Assembly (NCBI GenBank): GCA_037128595.1
Contig: JBAXWB010000017.1
Coordinates: 1 to 64,000, forward strand
Origin: a bacterium
Lineage (GTDB): Bacteria; Verrucomicrobiota; Kiritimatiellia; CAIKKV01; CAITUY01
DNA: 64,000 nt
Reading direction: 5' to 3'
Shown here piece by piece: positions 1-8,652 of this stretch (its first letter is position 1; every line of letters starts with the position of its first letter). The notes beneath the pieces were generated by a model. The model ran no database searches. It had not been told where the DNA came from and worked only from the letters and a program-made list of their open reading frames with translations. A program made the translations under genes and the position numbers.

Positions 1-676
1 GTATTCGGGACGCTGGCCGTGTAGTTGGTGCTCGCCGCTGCAAACGTCGGGCTCAAGGTTCCGGAGCTTAAGGTCAGACCCGAGAGTGTGCAGATATTGG
101 AAATCCGCGTCACTTTCACCGTGTAGCGTGTGGTGCTGGTGCCGTCCTGCGCGGTGACCACGGTGGTGATCGTGTTGGTTCCTACGGCCAGCAGGATCGG
201 TCCGCTGGCGGCCCCCGACGCGACGTTCGTCCCGTTGACCGTCACCGTGGCCGTGGCATCAGCCAGCGTGGGCGTCACCGTGATGGCGGAGTTGGTATTC
301 GGGACGCTGGCCGTGTAGTTGGTGCTCGCCGCTGCAAACGTCGGGCTCAGTGTTCCCGCGCTCAGTGCAAGGCCCGAGAGGGTGGAAACCGTTGAAGTTC
401 TCGTCACCGTGACACTGTAGGTCTTAGTGGACACTCCATCCTGCGCGGTCACCACGGTGCTGATCGTGTTGGACCCAACCGACAAGGGGATGGACTGGCT
501 GGCGCTGCCCGAGGTTACGGGTGTTCCATTGACGCTGACGCTTGCCACGTCGGTCAAGGTCGTCGGAGTCACGGTGCCAGATGACACTGCATTGGGCACA
601 CTGGCGGTATAATTGGTAATCGCCGGATCAAAGGCCGGGTTCAGCGTTCCGGAACTCAGCGTCAAATTAGCCAAAT
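1..676. repeat. 294-bp tandem repeats encoding cadherin-like domains
   Basis: Two whole units and one partial unit of 294 bp (98 codons) lie head to tail inside the LRR protein gene. Bases 1-54 are identical to 295-348, and the matching stretch near 590-650 is clearly related but diverged. The left unit continues outside the window. High DNA identity between the two left units implies recent duplication or gene conversion. Confidence 0.85.
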
Positions 677-2447
677 CGGCCGGGGACACACTGACGCTCC
701 TATATCCCTGCCACGTCGGCGAGGTGAAGCCGGTTCCTGCATTGAAGTTGAAGTAATACACGGTGAAATTAGGAGCCGTGTTGCTAAAGACGCCTACGCC
801 CATCGCTGGCGCACTGCCCATGAATCTTGCGACCTGCAGGCCAGGGCAACCAGCGAACGCATTTGTCCCGATGCTGGTGACGCCTTCTGGGATCGTGACG
901 TTGGTCAGGTTGCAAAAATAGAACGCATAGGCCTCGATGGCCTTGACGCTGGAGGGGATCGTGACGCTGGTCAGGCCGGAATAATAGAACGCACCCATGC
1001 CGATGTTGGTGACGCCTTCTGGGATCGTGACGCTGGTCAGGTTGCAAAGATAGAACGCACCCAGGCCGATGCTGTTGACGCTGGAAGGGATCGTGACGCT
1101 GGTCAGGCCAGTGCAATTTCCGAACGCATTTGCACCGATGCTGGTGACGCCTTCTCGGATCGTGACGCTCGTCAGGCGAGTGCAGGAGTTAAACGCAAAG
1201 CTTCCGATGTTGGTGACGCTGCCCGGGATCGTCACGCTCGCCAGGCTGCTGCAATACGCGAACGCACTGGCCCCGATGGAGGTGACGCTGGTCGGGATCG
1301 TGACGCTGGTCAGGCTCGAGCAGTATTGAAACGCATCTCCGATGCTGGTGATGCCGAAAGCGAACACCACGCTCTTCAGGTTCCTGCAATTACCGAACTG
1401 CTCCAGACCGGTGGGGGGGCTGGCGGTGGTGGTGCCGGGAAAGATCGTCACGCTCTCAAGCATGCCGCATCCATAGAACGCTCTGTAGCCGATGTCGGAA
1501 GGGATCGTCACGCTCGTCAGGCTGGTGCAATACGCGAACGTTTGATCCCAGATAATAAGGACGCTGGTCGGGATCGTCACGCTCGTCAGGCTGCTGCAAT
1601 ACGCGAACGCACTCTTGCCGATGGAGGTGACGCTGGATGGGATCGTCACGCTCGTCAGGCTGGTGCAATACGTGAACGCACTATTGCCGATGGAGGTGAT
1701 GCTGGAGGGGATCGTCACGCTCGTCAGGCTGAGGCAATAATAGAACGTTTCATCCGAGATAATAAGGACGCTGGAGGGGATCGTCACGCTCGTCAGGCTG
1801 GTGCAATACTTGAACGCTCTCTTGCCGATGGAGGTGACGCTAGAGGGGATCGTCACGCTCGTCAGGCTGAGGCAACCATCGAACGCATCGTTGTCGATGC
1901 GGGTGACGCTGGAGGGGATCGTCACGCTCGTCAGGTTGCTGCAACCATCGAACGCATAGGCCTCGATGGCCTTGACGCTGGAGGGGATCGTCACGCTCGT
2001 CAGGCTGCTGCAACCCTCAAACGTTGCTTCACTGATGGAGGTGAGGCTGGTGGAGATCGTCACGTTCGTCAGGCCGGTGCAGTATTGGAACCCATACCCG
2101 TTAATCCCGATGCTGGTGACGCTATTGGGGATAGTGATGCTGGTCAGTTTGCTGCAGTTAAGGAACCCAAACCCGCCGATCATGGTGACCGGCTTGCCAT
2201 CAATGGTCGCTGGAATATCAACCGCGCCAGTGGCATAAGTTGGATAGCCGACGATGGTGATACTAGTCCCGTTGTCGATATAATCGAAAAGTCCGAACGT
2301 CGCCGCCGACAGAGTGGACGCCATGCCGCACAAGGCCACGAGGACGGCGCAGAAAATGCGGGCAGGCGTCGTCACGCGGGCGGCGCGGAGGTGGATCGGC
2401 GGGGTTTCACGCTGCGCGGTAAGCGATTGAAAAAAAATAGATTTCAT
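1..2447 (-). CDS. Giant secreted BspA-type leucine-rich-repeat protein with cadherin-like domains (3' end outside window)
   Basis: The frame is open from an ATG at 2447 to the left edge, giving at least 815 residues with no stop, so the C-terminus is missing. A GGGGAA ribosome site lies about 7 bases before the start. The N-terminus (MKSIFFQSLTAQ...) has a basic stretch, a hydrophobic core (IFCAVLVALCG) and a likely cleavage site after STLSA near residue 48. A GTG at about residue 25 is a possible alternative start. Residues ~85-540 are about twenty 23-residue repeats of the form LTSVTIPSSVTSIG.xAFxYC, typical of BspA/TpLRR repeats. From residue ~590 come three ~98-residue cadherin-like beta-sandwich repeats (LSGLxLSxGTLSPxFxxxxTNYTASVP). 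BspA proteins of other bacteria act in adhesion. Secretion and a surface role are inferred. Confidence 0.88.
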   Translation of the reverse strand, partial: MKSIFFQSLTAQRETPPIHLRAARVTTPARIFCAVLVALCGMASTLSAATFGLFDYIDNGTSITIVGYPTYATGAVDIPATIDGKPVTMIGGFGFLNCSKLTSITIPNSVTSIGINGYGFQYCTGLTNVTISTSLTSISEATFEGCSSLTSVTIPSSVKAIEAYAFDGCSNLTSVTIPSSVTRIDNDAFDGCLSLTSVTIPSSVTSIGKRAFKYCTSLTSVTIPSSVLIISDETFYYCLSLTSVTIPSSITSIGNSAFTYCTSLTSVTIPSSVTSIGKSAFAYCSSLTSVTIPTSVLIIWDQTFAYCTSLTSVTIPSDIGYRAFYGCGMLESVTIFPGTTTASPPTGLEQFGNCRNLKSVVFAFGITSIGDAFQYCSSLTSVTIPTSVTSIGASAFAYCSSLASVTIPGSVTNIGSFAFNSCTRLTSVTIREGVTSIGANAFGNCTGLTSVTIPSSVNSIGLGAFYLCNLTSVTIPEGVTNIGMGAFYYSGLTSVTIPSSVKAIEAYAFYFCNLTNVTIPEGVTSIGTNAFAGCPGLQVARFMGSAPAMGVGVFSNTAPNFTVYYFNFNAGTGFTSPTWQGYRSVSVSPADLANLTLSSGTLNPAFDPAITNYTASVPNAVSSGTVTPTTLTDVASVSVNGTPVTSGSASQSIPLSVGSNTISTVVTAQDGVSTKTYSVTVTRTSTVSTLSGLALSAGTLSPTFAAASTNYTASVPNTNSAITVTPTLADATATVTVNGTNVASGAASGPILLAVGTNTITTVVTAQDGTSTTRYTVKVTRISNICTLSGLTLSSGTLSPTFAAASTNYTASVPN
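830..2190. repeat. 69-bp leucine-rich-repeat tandem array
   Basis: About twenty repeats of 69 bp (23 codons) form the LRR domain. On the plus strand each unit carries a variant of GATCGTCACGCTCGTCAGGC. The spacing stays a multiple of 3 and cysteines recur at fixed places, so this is a protein-coding array and not a CRISPR or satellite. A few units are shorter or longer (near 900-1000 and 1400-1490). Confidence 0.9.
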
Positions 2448-2897
2448 AGCCACATTCCCCGTTTTTGTTCCATCAACTTTCCTCGCCATATACCTTGTCT
2501 CTTTTCTGGCACTACGTGAACATGCCCGTTTATTTATCCTTGCCCCGATGTTGTAGCGTTTACCCGCGGCGCAGTAGTTGCCAAGGCGTATATGATTGTA
2601 GACTTGGGTTGTCCACATGTTTTCCGGGTTGGCGCGGTTGTATGTGCCGGTAAAAGGCAGCAAGAGCTCATCCTGTTGGCATGTAACGCGGTTTTGGGTA
2701 TTTTCTGTTTTCTTGATCTGGATCAAGAATGGAAGGTTGGAACAGGTGTAGATAATGTCCCTGCTTGCCGCCGTTCGTCGATTGTTTAGCGTCGATCGCA
2801 TCTGGCTCGTAATGCTCCGGGATTCAGAGGGTCGTGGATACGGCACCTCATTGACCGATATTCAATAGCAGGGCATACCAATTCACATTTGAATTTC
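2448..2897. other. Divergent intergenic region between the two giant repeat-protein genes
   Basis: About 450 bases without a convincing gene. Short open stretches on the plus strand lack ribosome sites and recognisable products. It must hold the promoter of the leftward LRR gene, but I see no good match to a sigma-70 promoter for it. The promoter of the rightward gene is listed separately. Confidence 0.6.
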
Positions 2898-2926
2898 TTG
2901 ACATTGATGAGACGGAGGCGTTATTT
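2898..2926 (+). promoter_or_regulatory. Putative sigma-70 promoter of the GloVer gene
   Basis: TTGACA at 2898-2903, a 17-base spacer and TTATTT at 2921-2926 (4 of 6 to TATAAT). This places a transcript start about 25 bases before the GloVer start codon at 2957. Confidence 0.5.
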
Positions 2927-2956
2927 TCGAAATTAACCCCACAGGAGCCCCGGCAA

Positions 2957-5900
2957 ATGAATCCACTTCAACGACTGATGTTGTTCGTCCTGTTGTGCGC
3001 GATTCAAGGGGTTCAGGGGCAGGACTTAACAAATCTCTATAGTTTCAGTGATGCTGCGGGACAGTATCCTGTGGCCGGCTTGACGCTAGCGGGCACCAAG
3101 TTGTACGGGACAACCAGTCAAGGTGGCGATTACACCTGCGGAACAATCTTCTCGGTAAATCCGGATGGGTCAGGATTCACCGTCCTGCACGCGTTCAGCG
3201 GTGCCGATGGCGCCCAACCTGCAGGGCAACTGCTGGTGTCTGGCAGCACGCTCTATGGTGTTACACAAAACGGTGGGGATAGCTACAACGGCACCGTGTT
3301 CGCGATTGGCACGGACGGAACCGGCTACACCAATCTTTTCAGTTTCAGCGGCTCGGATGGCGCGAATCCTCTTGGTGGATTGGTGTTATCGGGCGGAGTG
3401 TTGTATGGCACCGCCTCATCCGGCGGTGCGAACTGGTACGGGGTGGTGTTCTCGGTCAATGTGGATGGGACCGGATACGTGGATCTGCATGATTTTTCCG
3501 GCGTTGACGGGCAGAATCCGATAGGGGAAATGGTGTTGGATGGAAGCACGCTCTATGGCGTCACACAAAACGGCGGGGATAACTCAAGTGGTAATCTATT
3601 CGCGATCGGAACGGACGGAAGCGGTTGTACCAATCTTCACAGTTTCAACGGTACGGATGGTGCGAATCCTCTTGGGGGGGTGGTATTGTCAGGCGGAACG
3701 TTGAGTGGTACCACCTCATCCGGCGGAGCGAACGGGTGCGGGGTAGTGTTCTCGGTCAATGTGGACGGGACCGGATACGTGGATCTGCATGACTTTACCT
3801 GGGGGGATGGACAGAGTCCGGCAGGCAGACTGGCGGTCTATACCAATGCATTGCACGCCGTCGCCTTTGGCACCGCCAGTTCCGGGGGAGGGGCAGGACA
3901 AGGGGTTATTTTTCAGGTCAACCTGGATGGCTCCGACTTCAGGGATCTGTATCAGTTTACAGGGGGGGATAACGGGGGCAGTCCGCAAGGTGCGCTGAGT
4001 CTGTCGGCAGAGGGGTTGCTGTATGGCACCACTTTTTCCGGGGGTACCCATGGCAATGGATCGGTTTACTCGTTGGCGATCCCCGTATTGCCGCTGGCCG
4101 ATGTGATCATCACGACGCCCGCAACCGACAGCCTGGCCCTTGATGCCGGGGGGACCGTCCAGGGCATAGTCACGGCAATCTCGCCGGTGACCGGCGTGTA
4201 CTATTCGTTCAATGGAGGCAGTTGGACGCTTGCGTCCACGACGGACGGGTGGAGTAACTGGTCGGCATCGGTGACCTATACCACGGGCACCAACATCCTA
4301 TCCGCTTATGCCATGGGGACTAACGGTCCCATCTCCCTCACGAACAGCATCCGGGTGTCGTTCGGCGTCCTGTATCCTCTCCATGTGTTTGGTTCCGGGG
4401 ACGATGGGGGCGGTCCCAGTACAGGCTTGTTGGAACTGGGAGGGAAATTCTACGGCATATGCAGGTTTGGAGGGAGTTCTGGACTGGGGACGGTCTTCAG
4501 CGTCAACACGGATGGTTCCGGATATGCTGAACTTCATAGTTTTTCCGGAGACGCGGACGGCAGTGCTCCTCAGGGGAAGTTGGCGGTGAGCGGCAATACG
4601 CTGTATGGAACGACCCTATACGGGGGCTCGAATTACTGCGGCACGGTGTTCTCCCTTCACGATGACGGCTCGCACTATACGATCCTCCGCGTTTTTGCAG
4701 ACAGCGACGGCGCCTATCCGCAGGCAGGCGTGATCATTTCCAATGATGTCCTCTATGGCACAACGTCGAATGGCGGTCAGAACGAGCGCGGCACGGTGTT
4801 CGCCCTGAATGTGACCAATCTGACGTTCAACACGCTTCACAAGTTTACGGGGGGTCCTGATGGGCGCAATCCGTTGAGCGGCCTGACGTTGTCATCGAAT
4901 GGGCTATACGGCACCACCTCGTCCGGAGGAACTGCCGGCTGCGGTACCGTCTTCAGCCTTCAAACGGATGGGAGTGGATTCGCTGTGTTGCACCACTTCC
5001 AGGGGAATCCGGACGGGAATCGCCCTCAAGGCGGCCTGCTGATCTCGGAGGCACGGCTCTACGGTACGACTTTTTACGGAGGGGTGGACGATAATGGCAC
5101 GGTGTACGCCGTGAACTTGGATGGATCGGGATATTCCGTGCTCTATCGCTTCAAGGGCAATCCTGACGGGAGTATTCCACAAGGGGATCTGCTGCTGAAG
5201 GGAGGCCTGTTGTTTGGAATTACCTCGTTCGGCGGTGCGGGCGGTGCGGGGACGATCTTTGTGATCGACACAGAAGGGACGTTTTATGGCCGGCTATGGG
5301 ATTTCAATAATACGGCGGCGAACCCGGAGGCCGGATTGGTTCTGTCAGGCTCGACCCTTTACGGGACGACCACATGGGGCGGTGCGGGCGGCCAGGGGGT
5401 GTTGTTCATGCTGGACAGTGCGGTCTACAGTCCAATGATGACAAGCCCGGCGGCCAACGAATTGGTCTTCCACGCCAGCGGATTCATCAGCGGCAGCCAG
5501 ATCACCAATCTGTTGAACACGAATGCTTCGGTGGCGAGAGTCTATTACTCCTTGAACGGCGGCACATGGGCTGTGGCGGGCACTACCAACGGGTGGAGCG
5601 ACTGGACGATCGCGACGGGCTTTATTTTCGTGACAAACACCCTGGCGTTGTACGCGGCGGATGACCTTGGGCACCAATCTCCGATTGCCACATATCCCTT
5701 CTATCACACGCATTTCATGAGACCGATGGCGCAGGCGTCCATTTTCGCTAGCGGCTATGTTATCGGAGGTACCGCAGAGACCAATGTTCCGGTTGCCGGG
5801 GTGTATTATTCCCTGAATGGAGGGGAGTGGAACCTGGCCGCAACCACGAACGGCTGGTATGATTGGTATTCCCCCGTGGCGCCCGTCCTGAGTCCGGGAA

Positions 5901-7465
5901 TCAACACCCTCTCCGCGTATGTAAAGGACACTTTGGGTAACAATGAAGCCACGAATACCATCCAGACCCTGTTTGTGGTGAGCCCGGTGATCCGCAACTT
6001 TGGCGGTGTCATGGAGTCCCCTAAAGGGCACTTGGAGCAATTGGACGGCAAGATCTACGGCATGGCGGGAAATTACCTCTATTCCATCAATGTGGATGGG
6101 ACGGGGTTTGGCCAGGTGAACAGTAATGCCATCGATCCAGCGGTGTGGGGGGTGGTCAGTGACGGCAGTCGGCTCTACGGTTCAACCGGGAGCAAGGTAT
6201 TTGCCATCAATACCGATGGGAGCGGGTATGCGACACTGTTGACCGGTCTACAAGGGGCGGCCGGGCTGGCGGTTTCGGGCGACACCTTGTACGGGGTGAC
6301 GGATGATGGCGATCCGGCGGGTGGGGTGGGGCCCGGCACGGTGTTCAGTGTGCAGACTGATGGCAGTGGATTTGCCCGGTTACATGCCTTCCGCGGCAGC
6401 GATGGCGACAGCCCCAGGGCGGCGGTGATTGTGGACCGCGATACGATCTACGGAACGACGACCGGTGGCGGCACGAACGGGTCCGGTACGGTGTTTTCCA
6501 TGAAGACCAATGGCGCGGCCTTCACGGTGCTGGCCAACATCCCCGGGGATGGGATTACCAGCGAGAGCGCGCTGACCCTGGACGGCGATACCCTGTACGG
6601 AGTTTGCCAGGGCAACAGCAGCGGCAAGGTCTTTGCCGTGAAGACCAATGTCACCGGCTTCACCACCTTGTACCAATATCCCTCCTCGCTGGGTGGTTTC
6701 AGCGGCCAGAAGGGCGCCTTGGCCGTGGTGGGATCTGCCTTGTACGCCGCCCAGGTCGATAGCGGTTTTTGTGGCAAGGGGCTGTTGTATTCCATTCGGA
6801 CCAACGGCACGGGGTACACAGAGATCTACCATTTTGCCGGAACTCCAGACGGCGACTATCCGAATTCCGACTTGTTATTGGTGAGCAACCAAATCTATGG
6901 CGTGACCGAGCAAGGCGGCATCAACGATAGTGGCGCCTTCTATGTGGTGAACCTCCCCAATGAACTGACGGCGACCAACCTGACCTTCTACCGCAACTAC
7001 CAGATCGCCTGGCAACTCCGGGTCAGTGATCTGTTCGCGAATGTGGGCAACAGCGCGAGTTTGTCCTTCGACCTCGCCTCCATCGGCACGAGCACCAACG
7101 GCATTGTTCCCGCGGTGTCCGGCGGCTACCTTCAATACTCCAATCCCAATCTGGTGGATGATCTGTTCACCTACACGGTGACCAACTGCCTCGGAGGTAA
7201 CGCCACGGGAGTGATTACCCTGAAGGCCGTTTCCGCGCAACTGCCGGGCGGTATCGTCAACCAACTGGGCGTTGACGGCGGCGTTGCCACGATTTCATTC
7301 TGCGGCGTCCCTGTGTTGCTTTACCAGGTGCAGGTCTCGACCGATCTGGTCAGTTGGACGACACTGGAAACGACGAACGCCCCGCCCAGCGGACGGTTCC
7401 AGTACATCGACCTCGATCCGCCGTGGCCTTGTGGTTTCTACAGGCTTAACTGGAATGGAGACTGA
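2957..7465 (+). CDS. Giant secreted GloVer tandem-repeat protein
   Basis: A 1502-residue protein with an N-terminal signal peptide (MNPLQRLMLFVLLCAIQGVQG, cleavage near residue 22). AGGAG at 2943-2947 precedes the ATG by 9 bases. It has three blocks of GloVer repeats, roughly residues 25-370, 470-830 and 1030-1345. Each ~35-60 residue unit carries a core such as LYGTTSxGG, GTVFSVNxDGSG and LHxFSG. The blocks are separated by Ig-like modules with GVYYSxNGGxW and TTNGWSxW motifs (about 375-465, 835-925 and 930-1020). The C-terminal ~150 residues form another beta-rich region ending CGFYRLNWNGD, a common ending of secreted proteins in this superphylum. GloVer repeats resemble beta-propeller blades; binding partners are unknown. 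No transmembrane anchor is visible, so the protein is probably released or held by another system. Confidence 0.9.
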   Translation: MNPLQRLMLFVLLCAIQGVQGQDLTNLYSFSDAAGQYPVAGLTLAGTKLYGTTSQGGDYTCGTIFSVNPDGSGFTVLHAFSGADGAQPAGQLLVSGSTLYGVTQNGGDSYNGTVFAIGTDGTGYTNLFSFSGSDGANPLGGLVLSGGVLYGTASSGGANWYGVVFSVNVDGTGYVDLHDFSGVDGQNPIGEMVLDGSTLYGVTQNGGDNSSGNLFAIGTDGSGCTNLHSFNGTDGANPLGGVVLSGGTLSGTTSSGGANGCGVVFSVNVDGTGYVDLHDFTWGDGQSPAGRLAVYTNALHAVAFGTASSGGGAGQGVIFQVNLDGSDFRDLYQFTGGDNGGSPQGALSLSAEGLLYGTTFSGGTHGNGSVYSLAIPVLPLADVIITTPATDSLALDAGGTVQGIVTAISPVTGVYYSFNGGSWTLASTTDGWSNWSASVTYTTGTNILSAYAMGTNGPISLTNSIRVSFGVLYPLHVFGSGDDGGGPSTGLLELGGKFYGICRFGGSSGLGTVFSVNTDGSGYAELHSFSGDADGSAPQGKLAVSGNTLYGTTLYGGSNYCGTVFSLHDDGSHYTILRVFADSDGAYPQAGVIISNDVLYGTTSNGGQNERGTVFALNVTNLTFNTLHKFTGGPDGRNPLSGLTLSSNGLYGTTSSGGTAGCGTVFSLQTDGSGFAVLHHFQGNPDGNRPQGGLLISEARLYGTTFYGGVDDNGTVYAVNLDGSGYSVLYRFKGNPDGSIPQGDLLLKGGLLFGITSFGGAGGAGTIFVIDTEGTFYGRLWDFNNTAANPEAGLVLSGSTLYGTTTWGGAGGQGVLFMLDSAVYSPMMTSPAANELVFHASGFISGSQITNLLNTNASVARVYYSLNGGTWAVAGTTNGWSDWTIATGFIFVTNTLALYAADDLGHQSPIATYPFYHTHFMRPMAQASIFASGYVIGGTAETNVPVAGVYYSLNGGEWNLAATTNGWYDWYSPVAPVLSPGINTLSAYVKDTLGNNEATNTIQTLFVVSPVIRNFGGVMESPKGHLEQLDGKIYGMAGNYLYSINVDGTGFGQVNSNAIDPAVWGVVSDGSRLYGSTGSKVFAINTDGSGYATLLTGLQGAAGLAVSGDTLYGVTDDGDPAGGVGPGTVFSVQTDGSGFARLHAFRGSDGDSPRAAVIVDRDTIYGTTTGGGTNGSGTVFSMKTNGAAFTVLANIPGDGITSESALTLDGDTLYGVCQGNSSGKVFAVKTNVTGFTTLYQYPSSLGGFSGQKGALAVVGSALYAAQVDSGFCGKGLLYSIRTNGTGYTEIYHFAGTPDGDYPNSDLLLVSNQIYGVTEQGGINDSGAFYVVNLPNELTATNLTFYRNYQIAWQLRVSDLFANVGNSASLSFDLASIGTSTNGIVPAVSGGYLQYSNPNLVDDLFTYTVTNCLGGNATGVITLKAVSAQLPGGIVNQLGVDGGVATISFCGVPVLLYQVQVSTDLVSWTTLETTNAPPSGRFQYIDLDPPWPCGFYRLNWNGD

Positions 7466-7716
7466 CTCGCCACGATCATTTGCGGCGAAGATAACGGCGC
7501 CCACTGGAGATACGAGCCAGGCTGGTACACAGGCTGCTATCTTCATTTCTCCCTATTACGAACCTGTCCCCGCCAGTCTTAATGAGAATTTGGGCCCGGG
7601 TAATTCTTGATGCAGGTCAAGGAAATTGAAAATAGTAAATCTCGAGTTGACGCCCTGTTGACAGGCGATTTACATGATTATGCTTTGATTGCGGGATTGC
7701 CTAGTGTGTTGATCCG

Positions 7717-7743
7717 TTGACAGTAGAGTGGCCAGATTATAAA
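7717..7743 (+). promoter_or_regulatory. Possible promoter upstream of the micro-ORF and HPP gene
   Basis: TTGACA at 7717-7722 and TATAAA at 7738-7743, separated by 15 bases, which is shorter than the preferred 17. It lies about 40 bases before the small open frame at 7781 and 150 before the HPP gene. The rest of 7466-7780 shows no gene. Confidence 0.3.
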
Positions 7744-7780
7744 GAACTTTCGGGATATTGATGGGAAAGGATAATGACCG

Positions 7781-7864
7781 ATGAATCTGATTCGCAAACG
7801 TATAATGGGTATGGTCGCTTCGCAATTGTTTCTTTTTGCAATGACCAACTGGGCGATTGTTTAA
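7781..7864 (+). CDS. Possible 27-residue membrane micropeptide or leader
   Basis: An ATG at 7781 is preceded by GGGAAAGGATAA, a fair ribosome site 9-10 bases upstream. It opens a 27-codon frame ending TAA at 7862-7864, 30 bases before the HPP gene. The peptide starts MNLIRKR, so it has a positive N-terminus, followed by a hydrophobic stretch (MVASQLFLFAMTNWAIV). That pattern fits a small one-pass membrane protein, a leader peptide, or the surviving signal sequence of a lost gene. There is no homology evidence, so it is only a candidate. Confidence 0.3.
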   Translation: MNLIRKRIMGMVASQLFLFAMTNWAIV

Positions 7865-7894
7865 GTTGAACCGCCGCGACGGTGGGTCGGATCA

Positions 7895-8422
7895 ATGAAA
7901 AAAAGGTTACTTAGTTTTTCAGGAAAACTCCGTGTGCCACTGGCCCCGGTGTCACGTCCAGTGCGGAACTGGAAGCATGCGATCTGGGGGTTTGTAGCCG
8001 CCGCATTCGGTATCCTGGCTATTACCGGCGTGGCGGCTCTTTCCGGCCATGAATTGTTGATCGGTTCATTTGGCGCTTCGGCGGTGCTTCTCTATGGGAC
8101 ACCTGATAGCCCTTTAGCACAACCTCGCAATGTGCTCGGTGGACATATCCTTTCTGCGCTGGTCGGTTGTGTTATGGCTAGGTTTGTCGGTTTCGGCCCG
8201 CTCGCTCTGGCCGGTGCGGTGGGGCTTGCCATTGTGGCGATGTATCTGACACATACGACGCATCCGCCTGGCGGTGCCACGGCGCTCATTGCCGTCCATG
8301 ATCATGCGAAATGGATGTTTCTGCTGTTACCGGTTGCGGCGGGTGCGGTGATCCTGGTGACGATTGCGGTTTTCGCCAACAACATCGTCAATCATCGTCA
8401 ATACCCAAAGCACTGGTGGTAA
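7895..8422 (+). CDS. HPP family integral membrane protein
   Basis: A 175-residue protein with four or five hydrophobic segments (about residues 28-48, 52-68, 83-100, 105-120 and 138-160). It carries the family signature THTTHPPGGATAL near residue 118-130, which names the HPP family (PF04982). Some members of this family are implicated in nitrite transport at plastid envelopes; the bacterial role is generally unknown. A weak purine-rich stretch (GGTGGGTCGGATC) precedes the ATG. It has no obvious functional partner: the next genes are on the other strand. Confidence 0.85.
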   Translation: MKKRLLSFSGKLRVPLAPVSRPVRNWKHAIWGFVAAAFGILAITGVAALSGHELLIGSFGASAVLLYGTPDSPLAQPRNVLGGHILSALVGCVMARFVGFGPLALAGAVGLAIVAMYLTHTTHPPGGATALIAVHDHAKWMFLLLPVAAGAVILVTIAVFANNIVNHRQYPKHWW

Positions 8423-8436
8423 TTGGACCCATTTAT

Positions 8437-8649
8437 TCAAGCCACGGCAGCAACTGCCGCTTCGACCGTGGGCACTTGCATGCGGGCCAGCAGTTCCGGG
8501 GTTGTCCGGACTCCACATTTTTCCATGAGCCGGGCTTTGTAGGTGCCGATGGTCTTCTGGCTGACGCCCATACGTCTCGTCAGGGTCTGTTTGCTCTGGA
8601 GCATCTGCGATTGGCCTGCGATTGTTGGCCTCAATTTGAACGCGAACTA
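8437..8649 (-). pseudogene. Remnant of a LuxR/NarL-type regulator (C-terminal HTH only)
   Basis: The minus strand encodes the last two thirds of a LuxR-type helix-turn-helix: LTRRMGVSQKTIGTYKARLM followed by EKCGVRTTPELLARM. No receiver domain precedes it. The frame is closed upstream by TAG at 8649-8647, immediately beside the stop of the neighbouring peptidase gene, and only a TTG start is available. The neighbouring frames hold no matching N-terminal sequence. It is best read as the 3' end of a response regulator left after a deletion or insertion that placed the peptidase gene beside it. A short functional DNA-binding protein is unlikely because helix 1 of the HTH is incomplete. Confidence 0.7.
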
Positions 8650-8652
8650 AAG

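Noticed and set aside
830-2190. Regular repeats as a possible CRISPR array
   Set aside because: The period is 69 bp with no separate unique spacers, and the repeats translate into a continuous LRR protein.
1326-2519. 397-codon plus-strand open frame with DRHARQA repeats
   Set aside because: It is the antisense of the 69-bp LRR array. Repeats with a length divisible by 3 keep shadow frames open; it has no ribosome site and odd composition.
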